Positions 42,533 through 50,881 of a DNA stretch of 64,000 nucleotides are shown here, piece by piece. The position numbers and the translations under genes are program-made. Position 1 is the first letter of the stretch; each line of letters starts with the position of its first letter. The notes under the pieces are model-generated. The model had not been told where the DNA came from and did not search any database. It was given only the letters and a program-made list of their open reading frames with translations. The stretch is taken from contig NZ_JAIBOA010000011.1 in NCBI RefSeq assembly GCF_019458805.1, forward strand, positions 1 through 64,000, in the 5' to 3' direction. Source of the DNA: Actinomadura parmotrematis. GTDB lineage: Bacteria; Actinomycetota; Actinomycetes; Streptosporangiales; Streptosporangiaceae.

Positions 42533-43458
42533 GGGTCGCGGTCACCGGCGCGTCCGGGTTCGTCGGCGGCGCCGTCTGCCGCGCCCTCGCCGCGCGGGGC
42601 GTGGAGACGCTGGCGTTCGGGCGGCGCCCGGAAACGCCGCCCGGCCATCTCGGCGGGGCCGCCTACCGGGCGTGGGACCTGCTGGACGGCCCGCTCGCGG
42701 ACGCCCCTGATGTGGACGCGGTCGTGCACTGCGCGGGCAGCGTCACCGACTGGGGTCCGGCGGCGGACTTCTTCGCCGCCAATCTCGGCGGGACGCGCGC
42801 CGCCCTGGCGACGTTCCCCGGCGCCCGGTTCGTGCACGTCAGCACGGCCAGCGTCTACGACCCGTTCCGGCCGACCGTGCGCGCGCGCGAGGACGAGGCG
42901 CCCGTCGCCCGCTACCTCAACGCCTACGGGGCGTCCAAGGCGGCGGCGGAGCGCGCCGTGACGGCGCGTCCCGGCAGCGTCGTGCTGCGCCCGCACGCCG
43001 TTTACGGGCCGGGCGACACGACGCTGCTGCCACGCGTGCTGTCGTCGGTGCGCGGCCCGCTGCTGCCCGCCGTCGGCACCGGCCGCCAGCGGATCAGCCT
43101 GACGTCGGTCGCCAACCTCGTGCAGGCGTGCGTGCTCGCCGCGACCGGGCCCGCCGCGCCGGGGGTGTTCAACGTCACCGACGCCGAGCCGGTCCTCCTG
43201 GACGACGCGTTGCGCGCGATCCTCGCCGAGCGCGGCGTCGCCGCCCGCCCCGTCTACCTGCCGTACCGGGCGGCGCGGCCGCTCGCCGCCGCCCTCGAGG
43301 GCGCGTTCCTGCTGGCCCGGCGGCCCGAACCACCGCGCCTCACCCGCTACGCGATCGGGCACCTGGCGGTCGAGCGCACCCTCGACATCACCGCCGCCCG
43401 CACGGCCCTCGGCTACGACCCGGCGCCGACGTCGTTCGCCGGGGCCGCCGGCTGGTGA
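42529..43458 (+). CDS. NAD(P)-dependent epimerase/dehydratase (OleD-like 3-beta-HSD family)
   Basis: A 309-residue extended SDR: VTGASGFVGGAVCRAL for cofactor binding, and HVSTASVYDPF and LNAYGASKAAAERAV giving the Ser and YxxxK catalytic residues. The later segment RPHAVYGPGDTTLLPRVL is typical of the 3-beta-hydroxysteroid dehydrogenase/OleD branch. OleD reduces a beta-keto acid to the beta-hydroxy acid before OleC acts. It overlaps the ligase gene by four bases and is the last gene of the run; no OleB-like hydrolase follows. Confidence 0.83.
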   Translation: MRVAVTGASGFVGGAVCRALAARGVETLAFGRRPETPPGHLGGAAYRAWDLLDGPLADAPDVDAVVHCAGSVTDWGPAADFFAANLGGTRAALATFPGARFVHVSTASVYDPFRPTVRAREDEAPVARYLNAYGASKAAAERAVTARPGSVVLRPHAVYGPGDTTLLPRVLSSVRGPLLPAVGTGRQRISLTSVANLVQACVLAATGPAAPGVFNVTDAEPVLLDDALRAILAERGVAARPVYLPYRAARPLAAALEGAFLLARRPEPPRLTRYAIGHLAVERTLDITAARTALGYDPAPTSFAGAAGW

Positions 43459-43499
43459 AGCCGTGACCCGGCCGGGAGGGCTGGACGCCGCCCGCTGTT

Positions 43500-43540
43500 C
43501 GCGATATATCTCGGTTGTCGGGCAGTCGAGATATATCGCG
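43500..43540. promoter_or_regulatory. Inverted repeat operator CGCGATATATCTCG / CGAGATATATCGCG
   Basis: Perfect 14-base arms with a 13-base spacer, strikingly AT-rich inside a GC-rich genome, 14 bases before the siderophore-interacting protein start. Arms containing ATATATC are typical of PadR-family operators, but no PadR gene is adjacent. Confidence 0.7.
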
Positions 43541-43554
43541 CATCGGAGGCGCTC

Positions 43555-44295
43555 GTGAGCCCCAGCCTGTCCCGCCTCGTCCTGGACAAGATGTTCACCG
43601 CCGGCCGCGTCACCGCGGCCGGGCCGATCTCCCCGCGGCTGCGCGGCGTCACCGTCACCGGCCCGGACGTGCGCGGCCTCGGCTGGACGCCCGGCCAGCA
43701 GGTCCGGCTGCTCGTCGGCGAGCCGTTCGCGCTGCGCACCTGGACGTCCCGGCAGATCGGCGACGTGCTGCGCACCTACTCGGTGCGGCGGCTCGCGGGC
43801 GACTCCTTCGACCTGGTCGGCTTCGACCACGGCGGCGACGGGCCCGGCGAGCGCTGGTTCCGCGAGGCCGAGCCGGGCCGCGAGGTGCTGTTCCGCGGGC
43901 CGGAGGGCGGCTTCGTCATCGACGCCGCCGCGCCCTACCACCTGTTCGCGGGCGAGGAGACCGCCACCGTCGCGTTCGCCGCGATGCTGGACGCGCTGCC
44001 GCCGGACGCCGCCGTGCACGGCGCCGTCGAGGCCGGCGACGCCGCCGACCACCAGGACCTCGCCCGCGACCTCGTCCGGGTCGACCGCGGGGACGTGCCC
44101 GCGGCGTCGTCGGAGGCGCTGCTGAAGGCCGTCGCGTCGCTCGACCTGCCGGACGCCCCCGGCACCGCCTACCTCGCGGGCGAGGCGCGGACGATCCAGG
44201 CGATCCGGGCGCACCTGGTGCGCGAGCGCGGCTGGGACCGGCGTAACGTGCGCACCAAGCCGTTCTGGACCCCGGGCAAGCGCGGCCTCGACTGA
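43555..44295 (+). CDS. Siderophore-interacting protein (flavin ferric reductase)
   Basis: A 246-residue SIP-family ferric reductase. The FAD-binding segment LRTYSVRR (RxYS) lies at about residues 70-77, with EVLFRGPEGGF following. The NAD(P)H domain contains FAGEETATVAFAAML and YLAGEARTIQAIRAHLVRERGWDRRN. It reduces ferric siderophores in the cytoplasm to release iron. GGAGG lies six bases before the GTG start. The long AT-rich palindrome just upstream suggests tight control. No siderophore uptake or synthesis gene adjoins it. Confidence 0.85.
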   Translation: MSPSLSRLVLDKMFTAGRVTAAGPISPRLRGVTVTGPDVRGLGWTPGQQVRLLVGEPFALRTWTSRQIGDVLRTYSVRRLAGDSFDLVGFDHGGDGPGERWFREAEPGREVLFRGPEGGFVIDAAAPYHLFAGEETATVAFAAMLDALPPDAAVHGAVEAGDAADHQDLARDLVRVDRGDVPAASSEALLKAVASLDLPDAPGTAYLAGEARTIQAIRAHLVRERGWDRRNVRTKPFWTPGKRGLD

Positions 44296-44322
44296 CCACG
44301 CCCCGGGACGCCGGGAGGGGCC

Positions 44323-45477
44323 GTGGTCCGTCGGATCGTCGCGGGCGTGCTGTCGGTGCTGGTCGTGGCCGTCGCCGGGTCGTTCATCGGAACGGCGGCG
44401 ATGAACGTGCCGGGGCCGGTCACCCTCTACGGGCTGCTCACCACCGCGCCGTCCCAGGCGGGGAAGCTCTACCCCGCGCGGACGGTCCCCGCGTCGGCGC
44501 GCCCGGCGCCGCTGCCGGTCAAGCAGGGGCGGCCGCCCGCCACCGTCCCGTGGAAGGGCGGGCGGATCGCCGTCACCGACTTCCTGGCCAGGACCCATAC
44601 GGCGTCCTTCCTCGTGGTGCACGACGGCGCGATCACCTACGAGTGGTACCGCAAGGGCGTGCGGCCGACCGACCGGACGGCGTCCTGGTCGGTCGCCAAG
44701 TCGCTGGTCTCGCTGATGGTCGGGCAGGCGATCGCCGACCGGAAACTGAGCGAGGACGACAAGGTCGTCGCGCTGCTGCCCGAGCTGCGCACCGGCGGCA
44801 CCTCCTTCGACGACGTCACCGTCCGCCACCTCCTCGACATGACCGCCGGCATCGGCGTCTCGGAGAACTACAGCCAGGCGTGGCCGTTCACCGGCACCGC
44901 CCGCATGTACCTCACCAAGGACCTGCCGGGCTTCGTCAAGGACCACCGGGGCATGGAGACCGAGCCCGGCGCCGCCGCCTCCTACCGCAGCGTGGACACC
45001 GAGCTGCTCGGCCTGATCCTCGCCAGGGTCGAGGGAAAGCCGCTCGCCGCGCTGCTGTCGGAGCGGCTGTGGAACCCTGTCGGCGCGCAGGACGCCGCCA
45101 CCTGGAACCTCGACCACGGCGGCGGCGCCGAGAAGGCGTTCTGCTGCGTCAACGCCACGCCCCGCGACTTCGCCAAGATCGGGCAACTGGTGCTGGACGG
45201 CGGGCGCGGCATCGTCCCGGCCGCCTGGATCAAGCGGATCTCCACCCCGGCGCCCAAGGAGGTGGACGGATGGAAGTACTCCGCGCAGTGGTGGCGCCCG
45301 TCCGCCGACGCGATCTCGGCGCTCGGCGTCTACGGCCAGTACGTCTACGTCCACCCGGCCTCGAAGACCGTCATCGTGAAGTTCAGCGACCACGGCACCG
45401 AGCAGGACGAGCGGGAGACCTTCGCCGCCCTGCGGGCCGTCGCCACCGGCGCTACTGGCGCGACAGGCTCCGGCTGA
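44323..45477 (+). CDS. Serine hydrolase, beta-lactamase class C / NylB-like, membrane-anchored
   Basis: A 384-residue protein. An N-terminal hydrophobic helix (VAGVLSVLVVAVAGSFIGTAA) anchors or exports it. The catalytic SxxK is in SWSVAKSLVSLMVG, and the YxN-equivalent is YRSVDTE. This is the beta-lactamase class C superfamily, closest in feel to 6-aminohexanoate-dimer hydrolase. Activity may be amidase or esterase on the cell surface. The typical KTG-like third motif is not obvious. It starts with GTG and its 3' end overlaps the convergent giant repeat gene by 26 bases. Confidence 0.82.
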   Translation: MVRRIVAGVLSVLVVAVAGSFIGTAAMNVPGPVTLYGLLTTAPSQAGKLYPARTVPASARPAPLPVKQGRPPATVPWKGGRIAVTDFLARTHTASFLVVHDGAITYEWYRKGVRPTDRTASWSVAKSLVSLMVGQAIADRKLSEDDKVVALLPELRTGGTSFDDVTVRHLLDMTAGIGVSENYSQAWPFTGTARMYLTKDLPGFVKDHRGMETEPGAAASYRSVDTELLGLILARVEGKPLAALLSERLWNPVGAQDAATWNLDHGGGAEKAFCCVNATPRDFAKIGQLVLDGGRGIVPAAWIKRISTPAPKEVDGWKYSAQWWRPSADAISALGVYGQYVYVHPASKTVIVKFSDHGTEQDERETFAALRAVATGATGATGSG

Positions 45478-48400
45478 CGCCCGCGATGATCGTGGTGGCG
45501 AGGATCCAGCCCGCCGCGACGAGCGCGGCGGCGAGCCACTGCGTCCAGCCGCGCGGGTTGAACGCCCCCTCCTGCCCGAAGGAGATCACCGGCAGCAGCA
45601 GGTCCAGGGCGTAGAGGAACGGGTTGAACTCCGGCGCCTCCGGCGGCTTGGCGGGCCGCGGCTCGTGCAGCGCGAACGCCGTCGTGGCGGCAGCGAGCAG
45701 CATCACCAGCCATCCGGCGGCCCGCAGCGGCCGGTACCCGTAGCCGACCGTCACGTCCTGCACCAGGCCCCAGGCGCGCAGCGGGAACGCCAGCGTGCGG
45801 CGGCGCTGCCGCTGCTTGGCGAGCAGCACGTCACGGGCGACGGCGTCGTGGCCCTGCCGCTGGTAGGCGGCCGCGAGCTGCTCGTAGGGCTGCGGGCGGT
45901 AGGAGCGCGGCCCGGACGACAGCAGCTTCAGGCGGGCACGGACGGGCAGCGGCTTCCGCAGCCCCTCGTAGACGAACCCGTCCAGGCGGGTGTCGGGCGG
46001 CCAGCAGCCCGGATCGTCGTCCAGCGACCCGACGGCGGCGTCGCGCAGCTCGACGGGACCGTTCAGGCGGGTGCCGCCGGTGGTGCGGAGGGCGGGGGCG
46101 CGGAGCGCCCGCATCCGCAGCTCGCCGTCGACGGTCGCGTCCCCGAACGCCAGCTCGGCGCCGAAGCGAGCGCTGTTCAGCGAGACGCCGCCGGCGGCGT
46201 GGAACCCGCCGGTGAACCAGGCGACGCTGCCGACCCGCATGCCCCAGGCGGTGAGGCACCAGCCGCCGGGGGCCGCCAGCTTCGCGCCGGTGAAGTCGAG
46301 CGCGGCGCCGATGGCCGCGTCCTCCAGGACGATCTCCCCGTCGGCCGCGAAGCCCTCGTGGAAGAACGCCCCGCCGCGCACGGACGCCCGGGTCATGGCG
46401 AGGGCGGGGCCGTCGGCGGCGGCCAGCGCGGCGCCCCGGAAGTCGACGGTGCCGGCCTGGAGCTCCTCCAGGACGACGCGGCCCTCGGCCCGGAAGGAAC
46501 CCGAGCAGAGCAGGGCGCCGGTGATGTCGGCACGGTCGAGCGACAGGGCGACGCCGCCGGGGTTCGCCAGGTGCGCGCCGTCGAACCTCACCGTCCCGCG
46601 CACCTTCGCCGAGGCGAGCGAGACGTGCCCCTCGGCGGCCAGATCGGGCGCGTGGACGCCGCCGCCGACGTCCATCAGCGGCGCCCATAGCGCGACGCCC
46701 CCGGCGGCGGTGAGTACCGCGTCCTGCACGCGGACGGTCCCCTCGACCTTCGCGGCGCGGATCGACACGGTCCCGTCGGCGGTGATGCCGTCCAACGTCA
46801 AGTCGGAGGCGACGGTGATACGTCTGGCCTCCAGAGCGGCTCCGCCGGGGTTGGCGAGCCGCGCCCCGTCGAACGAGCAGCGGTCGGCGACGGCGGCGCC
46901 GAGCAGCCGCACCTCCCCCTCGGCCCGGAACCCGCCGTGCAGGAACAGCCCGCCCCCGACGGCGAGGCGCTCGGCGCGCAGGGCGACGCCGCCGGGGCCG
47001 GCGAGGCGGGCGCCCATCAGCTCGCAGTTCTTGGCGACGCGGGCGTCGCGGAGGCGGACCTCGCCGTCCGCCGCGAACCCGCCGCTCATCAGCAGCGCGC
47101 CCTCCACGGCGAGCTGCCCGGCGTCCAGCGCGACGGCGCCGGGCGCGGCGAGCCGGGCGCCGGTCAGGTCGCAGGTCCGGCCGACGTGGGCGTCGCGCAG
47201 GAGGATCAGGCCGTCCGCCGCGAACCCGTCGTTCATGAGGAGCGTGCCCTCGACCGTCAGCCGCTCGGCGTCCAGGGCGACGGCGCCCGCCAGGTGCGCG
47301 CCGGTCAGCTCGCAGCTCTTGGCGACGCGGGCGTCGCGGAGGCGGACCTCGCCGTCCGCCGCGAACCCGCCGCCCATGAGCAACCCGCCCTCGACGGTGA
47401 GGCGCTCGGCGTTCAGGGCGACGGGACCGGCGAGGCGGGCGCCGGTCAGCTCGCAGCTCTTGGCCACGCGGGCGTCCACGAGCCGGACCTCGCCGTCGGC
47501 CTGGAGGCGGACGGCGGTGAGGGCGCCCTCGACGGTGACGCGGTCGGCGGTGAGGGCGGCGGCGCCGGGGTTGGCGAGGCGGGCGCCGGTGAGGTCGAGG
47601 GACGCGCCGATCGCGGCGTCCTCCAGGACGACCTCGCCGTCGGCCTCGAACGCGCCGTGGAACGACACCGAGCCCCGGACGGCCGTCCTGACCATGGTGA
47701 GGGCGCGGCCGCCGGGGGAGGAGAGCCGCGCGTGCCGCAGGTCGATGCTGCCGGTGCGGGCGTCGCTCAGCCGGACCTCGCCCTCGGCGGTGAAGCCCTG
47801 CGAGCAGAACACCATGCCGTCGATCTCGGCCCGGTTGAGCGACAGGGCGCCGTGGTCGGGCGCGGCGAGGTGCGCGCCGTTGAAGTTGACCGAGCCGCGC
47901 ACCTGCGCGCCCGCCAGCGACACGTGGCCGCGCGCGGTGAAGCCGTCGGAGGCCGAGAAGCCGCCGAGGACCATGCGGCGGCAGTGCAGGGCGACGCCGC
48001 CGGGCACCTCGACGCGGGCGCCCGCGAGCTGGATCCAGCCCTGGACGTCGCCCGCCCGCAGGTCCAGCGTCCCCTCGGCGGCGACGCCGTCCAGAGTGAG
48101 GGTGCCGCCGACCGCGATGTGGCGGGCGTCAAGGACGGTGCCGCCGGGGGCGGTGAGGCGGGCGCCCTCCAGCGTGCAGCCCTGCCCGATCCGGGCGTCG
48201 CGCAGGTCCACCAGGCCGTCGGCGGCGAGCCCGCCGTCCATGACCAGCGGGCCGGTGACGGTGAGGCGCTCGGCGTTCAGGGCGACGGCGCCGGTGAGGC
48301 GAGCGCCCGACAGCGTGCAGGTCTCCACGCGCGCGCCCGGCAGCCGCAGCTCGCCGTCGCAGGCCACGCCCGCGCCGAACAGGCCGCCCTCGGCGACCAG

Positions 48401-48910
48401 CCCGTCACCGGTGAAGTCGCCGCCGTGGACGCGCGCGCCCTCCAGGACGAGCGCGCCGCCGACGCGGGTGTTCCACAACATGGCCTCGCCGCCGATGTCG
48501 GCGTTGCGCAGGATCAGGTCGCGCTCGACTACGGCGCTGCCCGCGTGCAGGGCCGGAACGCCGACGAGCGTCGCGCCGGTGAGGTCGAGCGTCCCGGCGA
48601 TGTGGGCGTCGGGCATCCGCAGCTCGGCGCCGAAGGCGCAGTGCGCGAAGCGGGTGCGTTGCAGGCGCGCGCCGATCAGCTCGGCGCCGTCGGGCAGCTC
48701 GCAGCCGACGAGCAGCAGCGGATGCGGGATCTCCAGGTGCGCGAGGTTGAACACGCCGGTGATGCGGGCGCCGGTCAGGCGGAGCGAGCGGACGGCGCCG
48801 GGCGCCGTCAGGATCGCCGCGAGCGCGGCGGCGGGCAGCCGCTCGCCGCGCAGGTCGATGGGGCGGGAGGCGGCGAACGCCTCCCGCACGGCGTCTTCGG
48901 CGGCGGTCAC
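45452..48910 (-). CDS. Giant beta-helical repeat membrane protein
   Basis: A 1,152-residue protein. Residues 1-960 are built from tandem repeats of about 45 residues related to pentapeptide/bactofilin-type beta-helices; a typical unit reads LTVEGGLLMGGGFAADGEV then RLRDARVAKSCELTGARL, and several copies near the middle are almost identical. A linker (DGFVYEGLRKPLPVRARL) and two or three C-terminal membrane helices follow: WLVMLLAAATTAFAL, FLYALDLLLPVISFGQE, and WLAAALVAAGWILATTIIAG. The GTG at 48910 overlaps the upstream paralogue's stop. It has been loosely named membrane-associated oxidoreductase in related genomes, but no redox motif is visible. Function is unknown. Confidence 0.75.
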   Translation of the reverse strand: MTAAEDAVREAFAASRPIDLRGERLPAAALAAILTAPGAVRSLRLTGARITGVFNLAHLEIPHPLLLVGCELPDGAELIGARLQRTRFAHCAFGAELRMPDAHIAGTLDLTGATLVGVPALHAGSAVVERDLILRNADIGGEAMLWNTRVGGALVLEGARVHGGDFTGDGLVAEGGLFGAGVACDGELRLPGARVETCTLSGARLTGAVALNAERLTVTGPLVMDGGLAADGLVDLRDARIGQGCTLEGARLTAPGGTVLDARHIAVGGTLTLDGVAAEGTLDLRAGDVQGWIQLAGARVEVPGGVALHCRRMVLGGFSASDGFTARGHVSLAGAQVRGSVNFNGAHLAAPDHGALSLNRAEIDGMVFCSQGFTAEGEVRLSDARTGSIDLRHARLSSPGGRALTMVRTAVRGSVSFHGAFEADGEVVLEDAAIGASLDLTGARLANPGAAALTADRVTVEGALTAVRLQADGEVRLVDARVAKSCELTGARLAGPVALNAERLTVEGGLLMGGGFAADGEVRLRDARVAKSCELTGAHLAGAVALDAERLTVEGTLLMNDGFAADGLILLRDAHVGRTCDLTGARLAAPGAVALDAGQLAVEGALLMSGGFAADGEVRLRDARVAKNCELMGARLAGPGGVALRAERLAVGGGLFLHGGFRAEGEVRLLGAAVADRCSFDGARLANPGGAALEARRITVASDLTLDGITADGTVSIRAAKVEGTVRVQDAVLTAAGGVALWAPLMDVGGGVHAPDLAAEGHVSLASAKVRGTVRFDGAHLANPGGVALSLDRADITGALLCSGSFRAEGRVVLEELQAGTVDFRGAALAAADGPALAMTRASVRGGAFFHEGFAADGEIVLEDAAIGAALDFTGAKLAAPGGWCLTAWGMRVGSVAWFTGGFHAAGGVSLNSARFGAELAFGDATVDGELRMRALRAPALRTTGGTRLNGPVELRDAAVGSLDDDPGCWPPDTRLDGFVYEGLRKPLPVRARLKLLSSGPRSYRPQPYEQLAAAYQRQGHDAVARDVLLAKQRQRRRTLAFPLRAWGLVQDVTVGYGYRPLRAAGWLVMLLAAATTAFALHEPRPAKPPEAPEFNPFLYALDLLLPVISFGQEGAFNPRGWTQWLAAALVAAGWILATTIIAGVSRSLSRQ

Positions 48911-50820
48911 GGGCGCGACAGGTTCCGGGAGACGCCCGCGATGATCGTCGTGGCGAGGATCCAGCCGGCCGCGACGAGCGCGGCGGCGAGCCACTGCTGC
49001 CAGCCGTGCGGGTTGAACGCGCTCTCCTGCCCGAAGGAGATGACCGGAAGCAGCAGGTCCAGCGCGTACAGGAAGGCGTTGAACGGCGGCGCCTTCGCCG
49101 CCTCGGCGGGCGGCGGGCGGTGGACGGCGAACGCCGCCGTCGCGGCGGCGAGCAGCGCGACCAGCCAGGCCGCGGCCCGGTAGGGGCGGAAGCCGTAGCC
49201 GACCGCGACGTCCTGGAGGTAGCCCCAGGGGCGCAGCGGCAGGGGGAGCGAGGCGCGGCGGCGGCGCTGCTCGGCGAGCAGGACGGTCCGCGCGTCGGCG
49301 TCGTAGCCGTGCCGCCGGTAGACGGCGGCGAGCTGCGCGTAGGGCTGCGGGAGGTGGCCGTCGCCCGCCTTGGCCAGCCAGGCGAGGCGGTCGGCGACGG
49401 GCCGCGGGGAGCGCAGCGTCTGGTAGACGAGGCCGTCCAGCAGCAGGCCGTCCGGCCAGCGGCCGGCGACGTCGTCCAGGACGGTGATCTCGGCGTCGCG
49501 CAGGTCCACCCGGCCGAACGAGGCGGCCGCGTCGACGCGCAGGGCGCCGATCCTGGCCCGCCAGAGGGACAGGGCGCCGGTGAGGGCGGCGCCGTGCAGG
49601 TGCAGCTCGTTCTCGATGCGGGCGCCGGCGAAGGAGACCTTGCCGTCGACGGTGAGGTCCCCGCAGCGGGCGAGGCCGCCGACCTGGACGCCCCAGGCGG
49701 TCAGCGCGTAGCCGCCGGGCGAGTTCAGCCGCGCGTCGCCGAAGTCGATCCCGGCGCCGAAGCGGGCGTCGGGCATGTGCACCTCGCCGTCGGCGCGGAA
49801 GCCCCGGTTGCAGAACAGGACGCCGCCGACGTTCGCGCGCTCCAGCTCCAGCGCGACGCCGCCGGGCCGCGACAGCACCGCCCCGCTCAGCGCGACCTGG
49901 CCGCGGACGTCGGCCGCCGTCAGGTTGACGGTGCCCTCGGCGCGCAGGCCGCGGAAGGCGCTGAATTCGCCGCCGATCGTGGTGAGCCGCAGGTTCAGCG
50001 CGAAGCCGTCCGGGGCGCTGAGGCGCGCGTCGTTGACGGCGACCGAGCCCTGCACGGCGGCGCTGCGGAGCTGGAGGGTGCCCTCGGCGGCCAGGTCGTC
50101 CAGGCCGACCGTGCCGTCGACCTGGATCTGGTCGGCGTCCAGGGCGTTCTCGCCGGGGGCGGTGAGGCGCGCGCCGCGCAGCGACAGGCGGCGGCCGACG
50201 CGGGCGTCCCGCAGCCGTATCCGGCCCTCGGAGACGAGGCCCGACCCGAACAGGCCGCGCTCGACCGTCAGGCCGTCGCCGTTCAGGGTGACGCCGCCGG
50301 GGTTGGCGACGCGCGCCCGGTCCAGGACGAGGGCGCCGCCGACGCGGGCGTTCGGCAAGCGCAGCTCGCCGCGGGCGTCGATCTCGCTGAGGTCGAGATC
50401 GCGCTCGACCTCCAGGTCGGCGGCGCGGAGGGCGGGGGCGCCGCCGAGCGTCGAGCCGGTGAGGTCGAGGGTGCCGCCGACGCGGGCGCCCGACAGGTGC
50501 GGGGCCTTCTCGAACGTGCAGCGCAGCAGCCGCACGTCGCCCGTCCGCGCCCCGGTCAGCTCGGGCGCCTCGGCGAAGGCGCAGCCCGTCATCAGCAGCG
50601 GGTGCGCGAGTTCGGCGTGCGCGAGGTTCAGGACGCCGGTGACGCGGGCGCCGGCGACGCGGACGGCGGGGACGCGGCCCGGCAGGGCCTCGCGCGCGCC
50701 CATCAGCAGCGCCGCGACGACCCCCGCCCGCACCTCGTCGCCGCCCAGGTCGACCGCGGCGGCCTCGGGGAAGGCGTCCCAGACGGCCCGCTCGGCCTCG
50801 GTCAGGTCGTCGTACGGCAT
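48907..50820 (-). CDS. Beta-helical repeat membrane protein, shorter paralogue
   Basis: A 637-residue relative of the neighbouring giant protein. Residues 1-440 carry the same kind of repeats (LTGARTGDVRLLRCTFEKAPHL, VGGALVLDRARVANPGGV), but fewer of them. The C-terminal membrane module is nearly identical (FLYALDLLLPVISFGQESAFNP, WLAAALVAAGWILATTIIAG). Both contain an acidic N-terminal cap (DLTEAERAVWDAFPEAAAVDLGG). Size differences come mainly from repeat number. The gene precedes and overlaps the larger paralogue by four bases, so they are expressed together. Confidence 0.75.
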   Translation of the reverse strand: MPYDDLTEAERAVWDAFPEAAAVDLGGDEVRAGVVAALLMGAREALPGRVPAVRVAGARVTGVLNLAHAELAHPLLMTGCAFAEAPELTGARTGDVRLLRCTFEKAPHLSGARVGGTLDLTGSTLGGAPALRAADLEVERDLDLSEIDARGELRLPNARVGGALVLDRARVANPGGVTLNGDGLTVERGLFGSGLVSEGRIRLRDARVGRRLSLRGARLTAPGENALDADQIQVDGTVGLDDLAAEGTLQLRSAAVQGSVAVNDARLSAPDGFALNLRLTTIGGEFSAFRGLRAEGTVNLTAADVRGQVALSGAVLSRPGGVALELERANVGGVLFCNRGFRADGEVHMPDARFGAGIDFGDARLNSPGGYALTAWGVQVGGLARCGDLTVDGKVSFAGARIENELHLHGAALTGALSLWRARIGALRVDAAASFGRVDLRDAEITVLDDVAGRWPDGLLLDGLVYQTLRSPRPVADRLAWLAKAGDGHLPQPYAQLAAVYRRHGYDADARTVLLAEQRRRRASLPLPLRPWGYLQDVAVGYGFRPYRAAAWLVALLAAATAAFAVHRPPPAEAAKAPPFNAFLYALDLLLPVISFGQESAFNPHGWQQWLAAALVAAGWILATTIIAGVSRNLSRP

Positions 50821-50881
50821 GCGGCGGCGCCCTCCGGTGATCGTCCTTAGATCGGACGCGGGAGCCGCGCCGCCGGTTGCC

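Noticed and set aside
45752-45775. TVGYG segment in the large repeat protein, like a K+ channel filter
   Set aside because: It precedes the first membrane helix instead of lying between two pore helices, and its paralogue reads AVGYG.
45452-48910. Regularly repeated DNA resembling a CRISPR array
   Set aside because: The repeats are about 140 bases apart, imperfect and in frame, and encode protein repeats.
45990-48944. Long plus-strand frames opposite the beta-helical repeat gene
   Set aside because: They mirror the repeated coding sequence on the minus strand; the translation is Ser/Arg/Ala-rich low complexity with no domain.
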